Source of the DNA: Nitrincola tibetensis
GTDB taxonomy: Bacteria; Pseudomonadota; Gammaproteobacteria; Pseudomonadales; Balneatricaceae
Assembly (NCBI RefSeq): GCF_003284585.1
Contig: NZ_QKRX01000001.1
Span: forward strand, 310,001 to 374,000
DNA length: 64,000 nt
Direction: 5' to 3'
The position numbers and the translations under genes are program-made. The notes below the pieces were generated by a model. The model had not been told where the DNA came from, made no database searches, and was given only the letters and a program-made list of their open reading frames with translations. Positions 45,779 through 56,600 of this stretch are shown here, in pieces (the stretch's first letter is position 1; each line of letters begins with the position of its first letter).

Positions 45779-47416
45779 ATGAGCGAACACAATAAAGTGA
45801 ATGATCCAATGTCTCCAGATGGAGAGGTCAATCCAATCGATACCGACTACCAGATCGGCCAAGACAATATTGCTGTTAAAATTGGCCCTTTTGGTTTGGA
45901 TATACATAACCGCGTCTTTTTGATATCTGGGGTGTCGGTCATTGCATTTGTGGTGCTAACACTGGCATTTCAAAATCAAGTCGGCCCCTTGTTTGGAAAT
46001 ATGAGAGGCTGGTTAACATCAAATCTGGACTGGTTTTTTATCAGTGCCGGTAATATTTTTGTACTGATTTGTCTTTACCTCATTTTTTCGCCTCTAGGGC
46101 GTGTGCGCCTTGGTGGGACGGAAGCCAAGCCAGATTTTAGTTACATAGGTTGGTTTTCCATGCTATTTGCAGCGGGAATGGGGATTGGCCTAATGTTTTA
46201 CGGCGTTTCGGAACCCTTATCACATTTCGCTTCATCGATGGGTGGCACCGCAGGAGAAGCGGGCGCTCGAACCGATTGGGCTCCATTGGGTGCAGCAGCA
46301 GGGGATGCATCCTCGGCAGAACGATTAGCCATGGCTGCCACTATTTATCACTGGGCACTGCACCCCTGGGCCATTTATGCAGTGCTGGCACTAGGGTTGG
46401 CGTTATTCTCGTTTAACAAAGGCTTGCCACTCACAATCCGCTCAGTGTTTTACCCTCTATTGGGCGAAAGAATTTGGGGTTGGCCGGGTCATATTATTGA
46501 TATCCTTGCAGTTTTCGCAACTCTTTTTGGGTTGGCAACCTCTTTAGGTTTGGGTGCCTCACAAGCGGCGGCAGGTCTTAATTACCTTTTTGGCATTCCA
46601 GACGGAACAACTACGCAAGTGCTGCTGGTGTTTGGGATTACGTTGATAGCATTGGTTTCCGTCGTGGCGGGTTTAGAAGCCGGTGTGAAGCGGCTGTCTG
46701 AAATCAATATGACACTTGCTGTGTTGTTAATGCTTTTTGTCATTATCGTTGGGCCGACTTTAGCCATTATTACTGGCTTTTTCTCTAACTTAGCTGCGTA
46801 TTTACAGTATTTACCCGCCTTATCGAATCCAATCGGCCGAGAAGATGCTAACTTTGCTTCTGGGTGGACTGCCTTTTACTGGGCATGGTGGATTTCGTGG
46901 TCGCCATTTGTGGGGATGTTCATCGCTCGTGTCTCAAGAGGGCGAACAGTACGGGAGTTTTTGATCTCTGTCTTATTGATTCCTTCTGCGGCCTGCGTGC
47001 TTTGGATGACGGTCTTTGGTAGCACAGCCATTAGTCAATATTTGTCCGGTTATTCGGCTGCAGCAGATGCGGCGTTACCCTTGCAGTTGTTTAGTATGCT
47101 GGATATCTTGCCTTTAGCGCAGATTACCTCCTTTATTGCCATTATTCTTGTCGTGGTGTTTTTTGTAACTTCATCGGATTCTGGCTCATTGGTGATTGAT
47201 ACCATCGCAGCGGGTGGTAAGGTGAATGCGCCGACACCACAACGTGTGTTTTGGTGTACGTTTGAGGGGCTAATAGCGGTCGCTCTGTTGCTAGGGGGTG
47301 GGCTGGTAGCCCTGCAAGCGATGGCGGTATCGACGGGCTTTCCGTTTACCCTGGTATTATTGGCCTCGTGTGTCGCATTGTTTAAAGGCTTAGCCACAGA
47401 GCCTAAAGCGGTTTAA
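45779..47416 (+). CDS. BCCT-family osmolyte transporter
   Basis: Na+- or H+-coupled uptake of choline, glycine betaine, carnitine or a related quaternary amine. The 545-residue product has about 12 membrane segments and the BCCT signature region FYWAWWISWSPFVGMFIARVSRGRT near residue 365-390. GMGIGLMFYGVSEP is a second family motif. The ATG at 45779 is preferred; a GTG at 45767 overlaps the likely ribosome site GGGAG. The short cytosolic C-terminus differs from the long regulatory tail of BetT. Substrate cannot be set from sequence alone. Confidence 0.93.
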   Translation: MSEHNKVNDPMSPDGEVNPIDTDYQIGQDNIAVKIGPFGLDIHNRVFLISGVSVIAFVVLTLAFQNQVGPLFGNMRGWLTSNLDWFFISAGNIFVLICLYLIFSPLGRVRLGGTEAKPDFSYIGWFSMLFAAGMGIGLMFYGVSEPLSHFASSMGGTAGEAGARTDWAPLGAAAGDASSAERLAMAATIYHWALHPWAIYAVLALGLALFSFNKGLPLTIRSVFYPLLGERIWGWPGHIIDILAVFATLFGLATSLGLGASQAAAGLNYLFGIPDGTTTQVLLVFGITLIALVSVVAGLEAGVKRLSEINMTLAVLLMLFVIIVGPTLAIITGFFSNLAAYLQYLPALSNPIGREDANFASGWTAFYWAWWISWSPFVGMFIARVSRGRTVREFLISVLLIPSAACVLWMTVFGSTAISQYLSGYSAAADAALPLQLFSMLDILPLAQITSFIAIILVVVFFVTSSDSGSLVIDTIAAGGKVNAPTPQRVFWCTFEGLIAVALLLGGGLVALQAMAVSTGFPFTLVLLASCVALFKGLATEPKAV

Positions 47417-47454
47417 ACCTTAAGAGATGGGGTTCGGGATATGAGTAGTGTGCA

Positions 47455-49332
47455 ATGAAAGCAGAGTTGATTGAGGTTCAGAATTTTTTAAAGCGTTACC
47501 CGCCGTTTAATACCTTGCCTGACGACACCTTGCATTGGGTGGCCGACAATATCGAGGTGGGATATTTTAAAGCAGGAACGCAAATTTTGGAGTTTGGTCA
47601 AGACATCGACGCATTGCATGTCGTTAGAAGCGGGGCGGTGGAAGTCTTTCGCCGTAACGGTGATCTTTACAATCGAATGAGTGAAGGGGGCATTTTTGGC
47701 GAATACGGTTTGCTGCGAAATCGGCAAATTCGTTTTCCAGCCAAGGCGCTCGAAGACTCGTTAATCTACTTCATTCCCGAGCCTATTTTTGCAGAGTTGT
47801 TTGAGTCATTTGAATCCTTTGCAGATTTTGTTGAGATAGAAGACAGCGCACGCTTGCGCAGTGCGGTCTCAAGACACGAGCAAGCGAATCAATTGATGGC
47901 CTCCGAGGTCAAAAATTTGATAACGCGACCTCCCGTCTGTATCGAAGCGCAGGCGAGTGTTAGAGATGCTGCGATTTTAATGTCGGAAGAGTCGATTTCG
48001 TCTTTATTAATCATGCAGTCTCCTGTGTCGGATACAGATTACGGTTTGCCGAAAATGGTCGGCATTATTACAGATCGAGACCTGCGCACACGCTTGGTCG
48101 CGAAGGGCTTGGATTACACAACCCCTGTTTCGGATATTATGTCAACGGATGTGATCACCATTGAGTCAAGCCAGTATGTGTTTGAAGCGATGATGACCAT
48201 GCTTCGCTATAATTTGCACCATTTACCCGTTGTCTCTTATCACCGTCCTGTGGGCGTGATTGCGATTTCCGATATCATTCGCTACGAATCACGAAATAGC
48301 CTGTATTTAGTGGGCAGTATTTTCCGCCAGAACAGTGTTGAAGAGCTCGGTGCTTTATTACCAGAAGTGAAAGCCTGCTTTATCCGAATGGTCAATGAAG
48401 ATGCAAACTCACGTATGATCGGCAGTGCGATGGCAGTCATCGGTCGTAGTTTTAAGCAGCGTTTACTGGAGTTGGGGGAAGCTAAGCTTGGCCCGCCTCC
48501 TGTCCCTTATTGTTTCTTAGCCTTAGGTTCAATGGCACGAGATGAGCAATTGATCATTACCGACCAAGATAATGCGATGATTCTGGACAATCGTTTTGAT
48601 CCTGAATTGCACGATGGCTATTTTAAAGCCCTTGCCGAGTTTGTATGCGATGGTTTAGCAGTCTGCGGTTATACCTATTGCAAGGGCGATATTATGGCCA
48701 CCAATGCACGCTGGCGTCAGCCGCTGGACGTATGGGAGGGGTATTTCAAAGAATGGATCGACAACCCAACACCTGAGTCTTTACTGAATAGCTCGATTTT
48801 TTTCGACTTAGAAGGTGTCTGGGGTGAGTTAAAGTGGGCGACTCAATTGAATCAGCTTATTGCGCGACGTGCGAAGAAAAGTCCGCTATTTTTAGCTTGC
48901 ATGGCGCGAAACTCTTTGAATCGGACCCCACCTTTAGGGTTTTTCAAAGATTTTGTGATGGAGCAAGATGGCCGTCAAAATAACACCATCAATATGAAGC
49001 GAAGAGGCACAGCCCCCTTAGCGGATTTAATTCGAGTGCATGCGCTGGCGATTGGCTCACAGGCGCGTAACTCATTTGATCGTTTGCGCGATATTTTAGA
49101 AACAGACATCCTGCCGCGTGGGCGAGGACAAGATCTACGTGATGCGCTAGAACTAATCGCCTTGGTGAGAATTCGCCATCAAGCATTGGCTTTGGAAAAG
49201 GGTGAAGAACCCAACAACAATATAGCGCCTGAGCATCTATCAGATTTTGAGCGAAAAAATTTAAAAGACGCTTTTCAGATTTTAAGTAATGCTCAAAAAT
49301 ATTTGAAATTCTGTTATCAGTCCAACCGCTAG
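47455..49332 (+). CDS. cNMP-binding / CBS pair / DUF294 nucleotidyltransferase protein
   Basis: A cytosolic multidomain regulator of 625 residues. A cyclic-nucleotide-binding-type domain (about 15-130, with GQDIDALHVVRSGAVEVFRR and EGGIFGEYGLLR) is followed by two CBS domains (about 160-280) that commonly bind adenosine nucleotides. A GlnD-like nucleotidyltransferase domain (DUF294) has GSMARDEQLIITDQDNA near 357-373, with the Gly-Ser and metal-binding Asp pattern, and ends in a C-terminal helical domain. Such proteins are often found beside Na+-coupled transporters and a DnaQ-like exonuclease, as here. Target and nucleotide are unknown. Confidence 0.9.
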   Translation: MKAELIEVQNFLKRYPPFNTLPDDTLHWVADNIEVGYFKAGTQILEFGQDIDALHVVRSGAVEVFRRNGDLYNRMSEGGIFGEYGLLRNRQIRFPAKALEDSLIYFIPEPIFAELFESFESFADFVEIEDSARLRSAVSRHEQANQLMASEVKNLITRPPVCIEAQASVRDAAILMSEESISSLLIMQSPVSDTDYGLPKMVGIITDRDLRTRLVAKGLDYTTPVSDIMSTDVITIESSQYVFEAMMTMLRYNLHHLPVVSYHRPVGVIAISDIIRYESRNSLYLVGSIFRQNSVEELGALLPEVKACFIRMVNEDANSRMIGSAMAVIGRSFKQRLLELGEAKLGPPPVPYCFLALGSMARDEQLIITDQDNAMILDNRFDPELHDGYFKALAEFVCDGLAVCGYTYCKGDIMATNARWRQPLDVWEGYFKEWIDNPTPESLLNSSIFFDLEGVWGELKWATQLNQLIARRAKKSPLFLACMARNSLNRTPPLGFFKDFVMEQDGRQNNTINMKRRGTAPLADLIRVHALAIGSQARNSFDRLRDILETDILPRGRGQDLRDALELIALVRIRHQALALEKGEEPNNNIAPEHLSDFERKNLKDAFQILSNAQKYLKFCYQSNR

Positions 49333-49346
49333 TTGAGTGCAGGTCT

Positions 49347-50090
49347 ATGCTGTATTTAGGTAAGTCGAATACGTCTTCTATCCATCGTGAGGATACCACT
49401 TTGGACTGGTCCCAGTTTTATGAAGCTTCGGCACTATCGGCTAAAGATGTCCGCTTAAAGGCCTTTTACTCTGAGTCCTTACCCCATGGGAAAACGCCTT
49501 TAGAACGCATTGATTTTGTGGCGTTGGATTTTGAAACGACAGGCTTTGATCCCATAAAAAATGGCATTCTGAGCATAGGTTTGGTGCCTTTTACACTGAG
49601 GCGGATTCAGTGTGCCAACGCTAAGTATTGGGTGGTTCGCCCTAGAGCCCAGCTGGATCATGCGTCTGTCGCGATCCATGGCATTACCCATTCGGATGTA
49701 CAATCAGCACCTGACTTTATGCGAATTGTCGATCATCTTTTGGCTGCATTGGCGGGAAAGGTGGTGGTTGTCCATCACCGTGGTATCGAACGGCCTTTTT
49801 TAGATGCGGCGCTGCGCAAGCGGATTCGTGAAGGAATTGCGTTCCCAGTGATTGATACCATGGAGCTGGAAGCACGGCTTCACCGAGTGGCGCCTACGAG
49901 TTTTCTGGATAAATTGTTAAGTAAGGAGCCCGTCTCCATTCGTCTGGTGGACAGTCGAACTCGCTATAATCTTCCTTATTATCAGCAGCATCATGCCCTA
50001 ACCGATGCCTTGGCAACCGCTGAGCTGCTGTTGGCACAGATAGCGCATCGATTCAGTCCGGATACCCCTGTCGATGCGCTTTGGCTTTAA
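49347..50090 (+). CDS. DnaQ-like 3'-5' exonuclease
   Basis: DEDDh exonuclease of 247 residues. Motif I is FVALDFETTGFDP (Asp and Glu near 54-56); motif II includes AIHGIT; the final motif HHALTDALAT gives the catalytic His and Asp. It starts 14 bases after the DUF294 gene and is frequently paired with it, so the two probably act together; the nucleic acid or nucleotide substrate is unknown. Not the DNA polymerase III epsilon subunit, as the polymerase-binding tail is absent. Confidence 0.9.
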   Translation: MLYLGKSNTSSIHREDTTLDWSQFYEASALSAKDVRLKAFYSESLPHGKTPLERIDFVALDFETTGFDPIKNGILSIGLVPFTLRRIQCANAKYWVVRPRAQLDHASVAIHGITHSDVQSAPDFMRIVDHLLAALAGKVVVVHHRGIERPFLDAALRKRIREGIAFPVIDTMELEARLHRVAPTSFLDKLLSKEPVSIRLVDSRTRYNLPYYQQHHALTDALATAELLLAQIAHRFSPDTPVDALWL

Positions 50091-50121
50091 CGCTGGCTTT
50101 ATCCTAGCTTTAGCCCTCGTA

Positions 50122-51333
50122 CTATTTCGTGCTGAGAATGCGCAAGGTCAGCTCTTTATCTTGCATACGAATCAATAAAGGTTTGGGTAGGCCGACTTTG
50201 ATTTTACCCTCGACAACTGGCGCCGTGTATTGGCAGTAAAGAGTGCCTTGGCTATCGAACAATGCCCATTCAGCAACCTTTGCAGAGGTAGGTGAGACAG
50301 GGTACTCAAAAAAGCCGGCCACCAGATTGCTGCCTAGGTGGGGTTCATCCGGCTGGCGTGCAATAGGGAAGGGCTGTGAGCCGGGAGTGTGAAACAACGA
50401 ATCATGGTGCAGGTTTGAGCATCTTGCATAGGGCCAGATTTTATGGCGCAAAAACATCTGATCTGCAAAATGAGTTCGACCTTGATAGGAGTCTAAAAAC
50501 TCAGTAATGAGAGCTTTCATATTGGGCAATGCGCCACTTTTTACTCCCCACATACCGGCCAGCATCAGCTCAGTGTGCGATCCCCAGTCTCGCATAATAT
50601 GAAAGGGCCTATCCTCTTGAATCCAAGCCTTGACCGCTTCAGCCTCGTACTGACTAATTAAAGAGTCAGCGTCTCGAAAAATAATCCATTGAGCATTTGG
50701 ATCATCGGCCGCGAGAAAGCGCCAGAAGGTTCCATACCAAGTCGCTTCCGGTGTATCTACGTCGATGACTTCGGCACCTGCTGAAACAAGGCGCTGTTTC
50801 ACACCATCAGGCACACTGGAATCCACGTAAAAGCGGCACAGCCAATCGGGTAAGAATTGCGGCTGGGCTAGGACATTTAAATAGGCTGTTTCGCAGTATT
50901 TGGGTGAGTCACCAAACAGCGAAAAGGCAATGATTCGGCGTTGCCCAGAAGGGCCGACGGATATGTGCTGTTGATCTGTACCGAGTTCGGGTATCGAGGC
51001 ATCTCTTATTGCAATGGCTTTGGCTCCGTAGGGCGCAGCCCGCTCAAACTCATGTAAGGCTGACCAAGCGTGTGAGGCGGCGTCTAAGGCAGGGATATCA
51101 TTTGGGTCGAGCTTTAAGCACTTGTCGGCATAGGCGATGGCATCCTGCCAACGGGTCATATACACGCAACAAACGGCGGCATCAGACAGAGGTTTCGGAT
51201 GCTTAGGCACAAGTTTATGCGCTGAGAGCGCCTGCCCTAGAGCTTTATTAAACTGGCCTTGGGCGTAATAGCGTTTAAACTGCTCTTTAAAATGCGCTAG
51301 CTTTTGATTGAGTCCTTTTGCTTTTGACGCCAT
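50122..51333 (-). CDS. TPR protein with glycosyltransferase-like domain
   Basis: Residues about 15-125 form three TPR-like helical repeats (for example ALGQALSAHKLVPKHPKPL and AIAYADKCLKLDPNDIPAL). The following 200 residues look like a GT-A glycosyltransferase fold: RIIAFSLFGDSPKYCETAYLN at the start of the domain and the DXD-like FRDADS near 220, with later GMWGVKSGALP. No signal peptide. I cannot name the acceptor or sugar. It stands alone between the exonuclease and recD. Confidence 0.7.
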   Translation of the reverse strand: MASKAKGLNQKLAHFKEQFKRYYAQGQFNKALGQALSAHKLVPKHPKPLSDAAVCCVYMTRWQDAIAYADKCLKLDPNDIPALDAASHAWSALHEFERAAPYGAKAIAIRDASIPELGTDQQHISVGPSGQRRIIAFSLFGDSPKYCETAYLNVLAQPQFLPDWLCRFYVDSSVPDGVKQRLVSAGAEVIDVDTPEATWYGTFWRFLAADDPNAQWIIFRDADSLISQYEAEAVKAWIQEDRPFHIMRDWGSHTELMLAGMWGVKSGALPNMKALITEFLDSYQGRTHFADQMFLRHKIWPYARCSNLHHDSLFHTPGSQPFPIARQPDEPHLGSNLVAGFFEYPVSPTSAKVAEWALFDSQGTLYCQYTAPVVEGKIKVGLPKPLLIRMQDKELTLRILSTK

Positions 51334-51456
51334 GAACGCTTCCTAGTAATTTTATAAATTGATTGAGCGCGATTCTGTTCAGCTAAATGATCGCTCTGTT
51401 CGTTTAGAACCTAGACTATTGTGTTAAATCCCTAAGGATATCGCAAACCCAAACAA

Positions 51457-53463
51457 TCACAGTCCACTTACTCGATAGACTCTCGCCTTAACCGCATTAT
51501 TCAAAATTTGGTTTGAGGTATCAATCAAGGTGAATTGACGCTTGGCTCGTGTGATCCCTGTGTAAATTAACTCTCGGGTGAGAATCGGATTATCGTAAGC
51601 GGGTAACATAAGTGCCGTGTGCGTAAATTCGGAGCCTTGCGATTTATGCACCGTCATGGCAAAGACGGTTTCATGTGCCTGAAGTCGGCTCGGCAATATC
51701 CACCGAATTTGCTGACTACCATCACCTGATAAAAACGCAACGCGCAGGCCGATACGTGGATGCCCATCATCGTTTTGGTAGGGGTAGGGTAGAGTTACAC
51801 CGATATCGCCATTCATCAAGTTCAAACTATAGTCGTTTTGCGTAATCATAATCGGGCGCCCTGCATACCAAGCCCCGACCTCTTTGATGAGTCCCTTCTT
51901 GATAAGCAGCTGCTCGATGTAGCGGTTCATTGCTTCAACACCTTGCTCGCCTTTGCGAAGTGCACACAAAAGTTGAAACTGGCTGTGTTGTTCTAAAATG
52001 CTCAAGGCCCAGTGATCACGTGCGCTCGCTGAGGTGAGTTGCTCAATTGGGGTCGCATGCAGGGTATTCAGGTACGCGCCATAGCCAGAAGCTGGATCGC
52101 ATAACAACTGGTCCAATGCTGGAGTGGGCGTTGAACTTAGGAGGATTCGTTGTATGTCAGAAAATCGATCAAAAAGTGAATAAATAGGTGGGCTAGAATC
52201 CTGTTGCTCCAGTTGATTGACACGACGTGCTAAATGACCAATCCCCGAGGTCTCGCCAAATCGATAACTGTGCCGTAGCATGATAATGGCTTGGTCTTTT
52301 GTTGTGCCATTCAGATCCAAAAACGCATCTGGCAGGGGTTGTTGAGTGACATTGGCTAGCCAAGCCTGGGTATCGGGTGTGTAGTGTCCCGCCTCGGCCC
52401 GATGGCATAAATTGCCCAGAACAGCTCCAGCCTCTACCGAGGCCAACTGGTCTTTATCCCCCAGTAAGATCAGGCGTGCATCAGCGGGAAGGGCATCTAA
52501 TAGTTGTGCCATCAGCTCAACATCAATCATTGATGCTTCATCCACGACCACCAAGTCGACGCGCAGCGGATTTCCACGATGATGCCGAAAAAAGCGACTG
52601 TTTCGCAAAGGCCCGAGCAAACGATGCAGAGTTGTTACCTCCGTTGGAATGTCTTTGCGAATTTGGGCCTCGTTCTCAAAACTTGATAAGTCCAGCCCTT
52701 TCACTTGGCTGGCAATCGAGGCGTTTAACCGTGCCGCAGCTTTGCCAGTCGGTGCGGCTAAACGAATGCTCAGTGGCCGCCCCTGTTGGGTTAAGGATAC
52801 CTGTTGCAACAAGGCCAGCAGCTTTACAACGGTTGTCGTTTTGCCAGTGCCAGGGCCCCCAGTAATGATGGAGAAGGCTTGGCGTGCGGCAAGGGCACAG
52901 GCAATTTTCTGCCAATCTGGCTTGATCCCAGCGTTAGGAAATAAGCGATTTAAACTTTCACTGAGCAGCGTAGTTGGCAGATCATACTGTGTCGATAAGC
53001 GTGACTCTATCGCCTGTTTGATGGACTGCTCGTGTTGCCAAAAACGTCGTAGATAAAGCAAGGGGCGCTCTTCTGTGCCACCCAGTACTAAGGGTGAGTT
53101 ACCTGGGCCTTGGCTGACAAGACTGGGATGTTGAAGGGCCGCAAACCATTGAGCTAACGAAATATGGGCAAAGAGCGTTTGGGGTAGATACTGCGGTGTG
53201 CTTTGCGCATTTTCAGGAGGAAGCAGCAAGGCGCTTTCCGGTGCATCAAGCGCATGCTTTAGGTCAAAACAGACGTGTCCACGGCCATTCTGATGGCTGG
53301 TTAAAGCAATGGCGAGTATGAGCAAAGGCGAGGCATCTTCGGTTATCTCATGAAAAAACCGCGCCACTTCCACATCCAGCCAGCGCAACCAGCCTGCGTC
53401 GGCCCAGCTTTCCAGCAGTTGCATGAGATGGGTTGAGTCCTGCAGCAGGTCGGCGGATTTCAT
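51457..53463 (-). CDS. recD: Exonuclease V subunit RecD
   Basis: The 5'-3' helicase subunit of RecBCD. The ATG at 53463 is chosen, as GAGG lies eight bases upstream; the frame reaches 53535 but the extra N-terminus is Lys/Arg-rich and unlike RecD. About 668 residues. Walker A GGPGTGKTTT lies near 190-200, Walker B VVDEASMID and the late motif FAMTVHKSQGSEF are intact. recB lies 143 bases upstream on the same strand. Confidence 0.95.
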   Translation of the reverse strand: MKSADLLQDSTHLMQLLESWADAGWLRWLDVEVARFFHEITEDASPLLILAIALTSHQNGRGHVCFDLKHALDAPESALLLPPENAQSTPQYLPQTLFAHISLAQWFAALQHPSLVSQGPGNSPLVLGGTEERPLLYLRRFWQHEQSIKQAIESRLSTQYDLPTTLLSESLNRLFPNAGIKPDWQKIACALAARQAFSIITGGPGTGKTTTVVKLLALLQQVSLTQQGRPLSIRLAAPTGKAAARLNASIASQVKGLDLSSFENEAQIRKDIPTEVTTLHRLLGPLRNSRFFRHHRGNPLRVDLVVVDEASMIDVELMAQLLDALPADARLILLGDKDQLASVEAGAVLGNLCHRAEAGHYTPDTQAWLANVTQQPLPDAFLDLNGTTKDQAIIMLRHSYRFGETSGIGHLARRVNQLEQQDSSPPIYSLFDRFSDIQRILLSSTPTPALDQLLCDPASGYGAYLNTLHATPIEQLTSASARDHWALSILEQHSQFQLLCALRKGEQGVEAMNRYIEQLLIKKGLIKEVGAWYAGRPIMITQNDYSLNLMNGDIGVTLPYPYQNDDGHPRIGLRVAFLSGDGSQQIRWILPSRLQAHETVFAMTVHKSQGSEFTHTALMLPAYDNPILTRELIYTGITRAKRQFTLIDTSNQILNNAVKARVYRVSGL

Positions 53464-53606
53464 GGCTGGGTCCTCAGATAGACATTCTTTACAGCGTCTT
53501 TTAAGGCGCTTTTCAAGGGGCATGTAAAGCGGCATTTAAAAGGTAAAATTAAAGGGTTTTTTAAGAGGATTGGTGTATAAGACATGATTGACTCCTAAAA
53601 GAACCC

Positions 53607-56600
53607 TTAAGCGGATCGAAATAAGGCATCGAGTGCCTCAATAAATGCCAGAGGGGGCTGGTCGGATATCAGCCCACGCGTTTCTGGATGTTGGTTGCCA
53701 CGTAGGAAGAAATACAAGGCACCGCCAACGTCGCGCGTGTATTGATAATCGGGGATGCGTTTGTGCAAGTGTCTGTGAAGTGCGAGTAGGTACAAAGCGT
53801 ATTGCACATCGTAACGCTTATCTAACAGGGCCTTTTCTAATTCGGGCAAGGCGTAATCCACGTCTTTATCGCCAAGATAATTCGATTTCCAATCGGCGAT
53901 ATAATATTGCCCCTCAAACTCAAACACCAAATCGATAAAGCCTTTGAGCATACCATTCAGTTCAATCGCTTGAAGTGTTGGCCGTGCGTGACCTGGCCTC
54001 AAATAGGTTCGGCACAGACTGTCCAACGCTTGCGTGTCGACCCTATGCGCAGCAAACATAAACTCCATTTCGGCTTGATAGCGCTGGAGTTGATGCAGTG
54101 CCAGAACCGAAGTGTTGGGTAATTGAAATTGTGTGCTTAAGAAGCTATGCAACCAATGATCAAGAATATCAATCCAGGCCGCCCAGCCTCGAATTTGACA
54201 GCGCTTTTCCAGCATGGCGCGACGTGCATCAGCGGATTGCAAGGCTGATTCAAAGCCTTGCTCTGCAGCCCACTCCAGTAATCCGTGTAAAAAGGTGCCG
54301 GCATTGGGGCCACGAATAAATCGGTGCAACTCATGGAGCTCGGCGGCAGGCAGATCCAAGCGACTTTGTGCTAGATCCATCCCTTGTGTTTGCTCTTCGG
54401 ACTGCGTCTCTTCGATGGCTGAATCGGGAGCCGTATTGAGCCAGGCTTTTTCAGTGTCCTGCAGTGTATCCCCCATTTTCAAGGCAGAGTAACTGGCAAT
54501 CCACCAGTATTCCTTCGGACTTTTAAGGGATGTTTCGGCGGCACGGAACTGATACGTCAGTGCAGGTGTATAGCTTGTGTACTCGATGCTAGGGGCGTTG
54601 AGTATACAAATGCAATCACTTGATTTCTGCAATGCTTCAAGTGATTGTGCTAGGTTTTCGGGCGTTAAGGTTTCTTGATCCACTAAAAGATAGCCTAATG
54701 CACTTTTATGCATTTTAGACTCTTTAGCTGTTCCAGATTTCAAGGCGGCAATGCCAAGCCACAAGGCATGACGTGCACGCGTGAGTGCAACGTACAGCAA
54801 ACGCATGTCTTCCGCATGGCGTTCTGTATCGGCGTGCTCCCAAGCCATTGGAAAATGCTTGGAGCCTGCAACTTCAAGAGAAGGCGAGTCGCTGAGGGAA
54901 AGATTGACGGACTTTTGTAAATGATTCACCTCTTTCCAACTGCTAATAAATGGGAGCAGTACCAGCGGGTACTCCAACCCTTTGGATTTGTGAATAGTGA
55001 TGACTCGGATTAAGTCGGCATCGCTTTCAAGACGCAAAATTTGCTCTTCGCTTGGATCTTCAATTTGCTCGGCAAGGTGGCGTATCAATCCCTGTTCACC
55101 TTCAAACTGCACACTGGCTTGTTGCAACCACTCGGCGAGGTGCAGCAGGTTGGTTAGGATGCGCTCCCCTTCGTTTCGGTACAGAACACGCTTGGCTAAT
55201 TCATAGTGCTGCATTAATTCACGCAGCATAGGTAAAACGCCCTGTCGGCTCCATAAGGTATGAAAGTATCGGAAATGCTCTGTTTCCTGCTCCCAGAGTA
55301 ATTCGTCACGATACAATGCTTCTAGGCGTATCAGGCTGACGTTCAGCGTTGGTGTTGCAAGCGCTGCCCGTATTTTGCGATCATTGCGAGGATCGGCACA
55401 GGCCTGCAGCCAAATGAGCAGATCGCGAGCTTCCGATGATTGAAAGACAGATTCTCTGTCGGACAAATAAACACTATTTAAGTCTCTGCTCCTCAGCTCC
55501 GTTCGAATTAAGTCCGCTTCGCTTCGACTGCGCACGAGAATGGCAATGTCATTCGGTTTAAGCGGCGTCCAAGTGTCTTGAGTAAAAAAGCCTGAGATCT
55601 CTGGAGTGCTTAACCAACGCACGATCTGACTGGCGCAGCCCTTTGCCATTTGTTCCCGAAATGCACCAATAGGGATCAGTGCATCAGGCGATTCGGCATC
55701 TGAGTCGCTTTCTGAGCCAGCAGAGGGAAGGCCTTTTAGATACCAAAAATTCATGGCTGGCGTGACTTCACCTTCAAGTCGCAATTGCTCAGAGCGACCC
55801 TGAGCCTCTACCTCAAGGAAGGGCACGGGATTGTCATCAGACTGCTTAAAATGAAACGCCCCTTTACTCAGCTGCTCACCTTGTGCAAATAACCTGTTTA
55901 CGGCGGTGACAACACCTTGTGTTGATCGATAGTTTTTGCGCAAATGGTAATGACGAGAGTGCGTGGCGTGTCTGGCTTTTAAGTAGGTGTGTATGTCGGC
56001 GCCACGAAAAGAGTAAATCGCCTGTTTTGGATCGCCAATCATTATAATTGCCGTGCTTGGCGAGTTCGCTTCTATGTCGTAAATGCGATCAAAAATCCGA
56101 TACTGCAAGGGATCTGTGTCTTGGAACTCATCAATCATCGCAACCGGATATTGAGTTTTGATGGTCTGGCGCAATGCATCACCTTGCGGCCCCTGAAGGG
56201 CTTTGTCCAGTTGAACGAGCAAATCGTCAAAGCCCAACTCCGCTCGCTCTAACAAGAGTTGCTTTAAATGTGAACGCACCCAATAGGTTGCATGTGCAAT
56301 CAGATGAGCTTTTAGTGCAAGCGTTGAGTCGTCACCGCTTGCGTAAGATTGCCAGGCTTTAATTGCTTCAAAGGCGGGGTGCGAAGGCTGAGCGGGTGCC
56401 TTTTTACCGCCAGTGAGGGGAATCTCGCCTTCTTGTAAATAGTGTAAGCCTTTTGGCGCAGGTTGGCCTGCCGCCCAAGCGTCGGCATCCGACAAAAACT
56501 GGATAAGATCCTCTTCGCTTTTAATACCGAATTTGGACTTATGCAAATTTGGTTGTAAGTCAGTTAAGAGAGCTGTAAGGTCATTGCGAGATTCCGCCCA

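Noticed and set aside
52377-53056. Plus-strand open frames within recD
   Set aside because: Arg/Pro-rich translations with no ribosome sites, overlapping intact helicase motifs on the minus strand.
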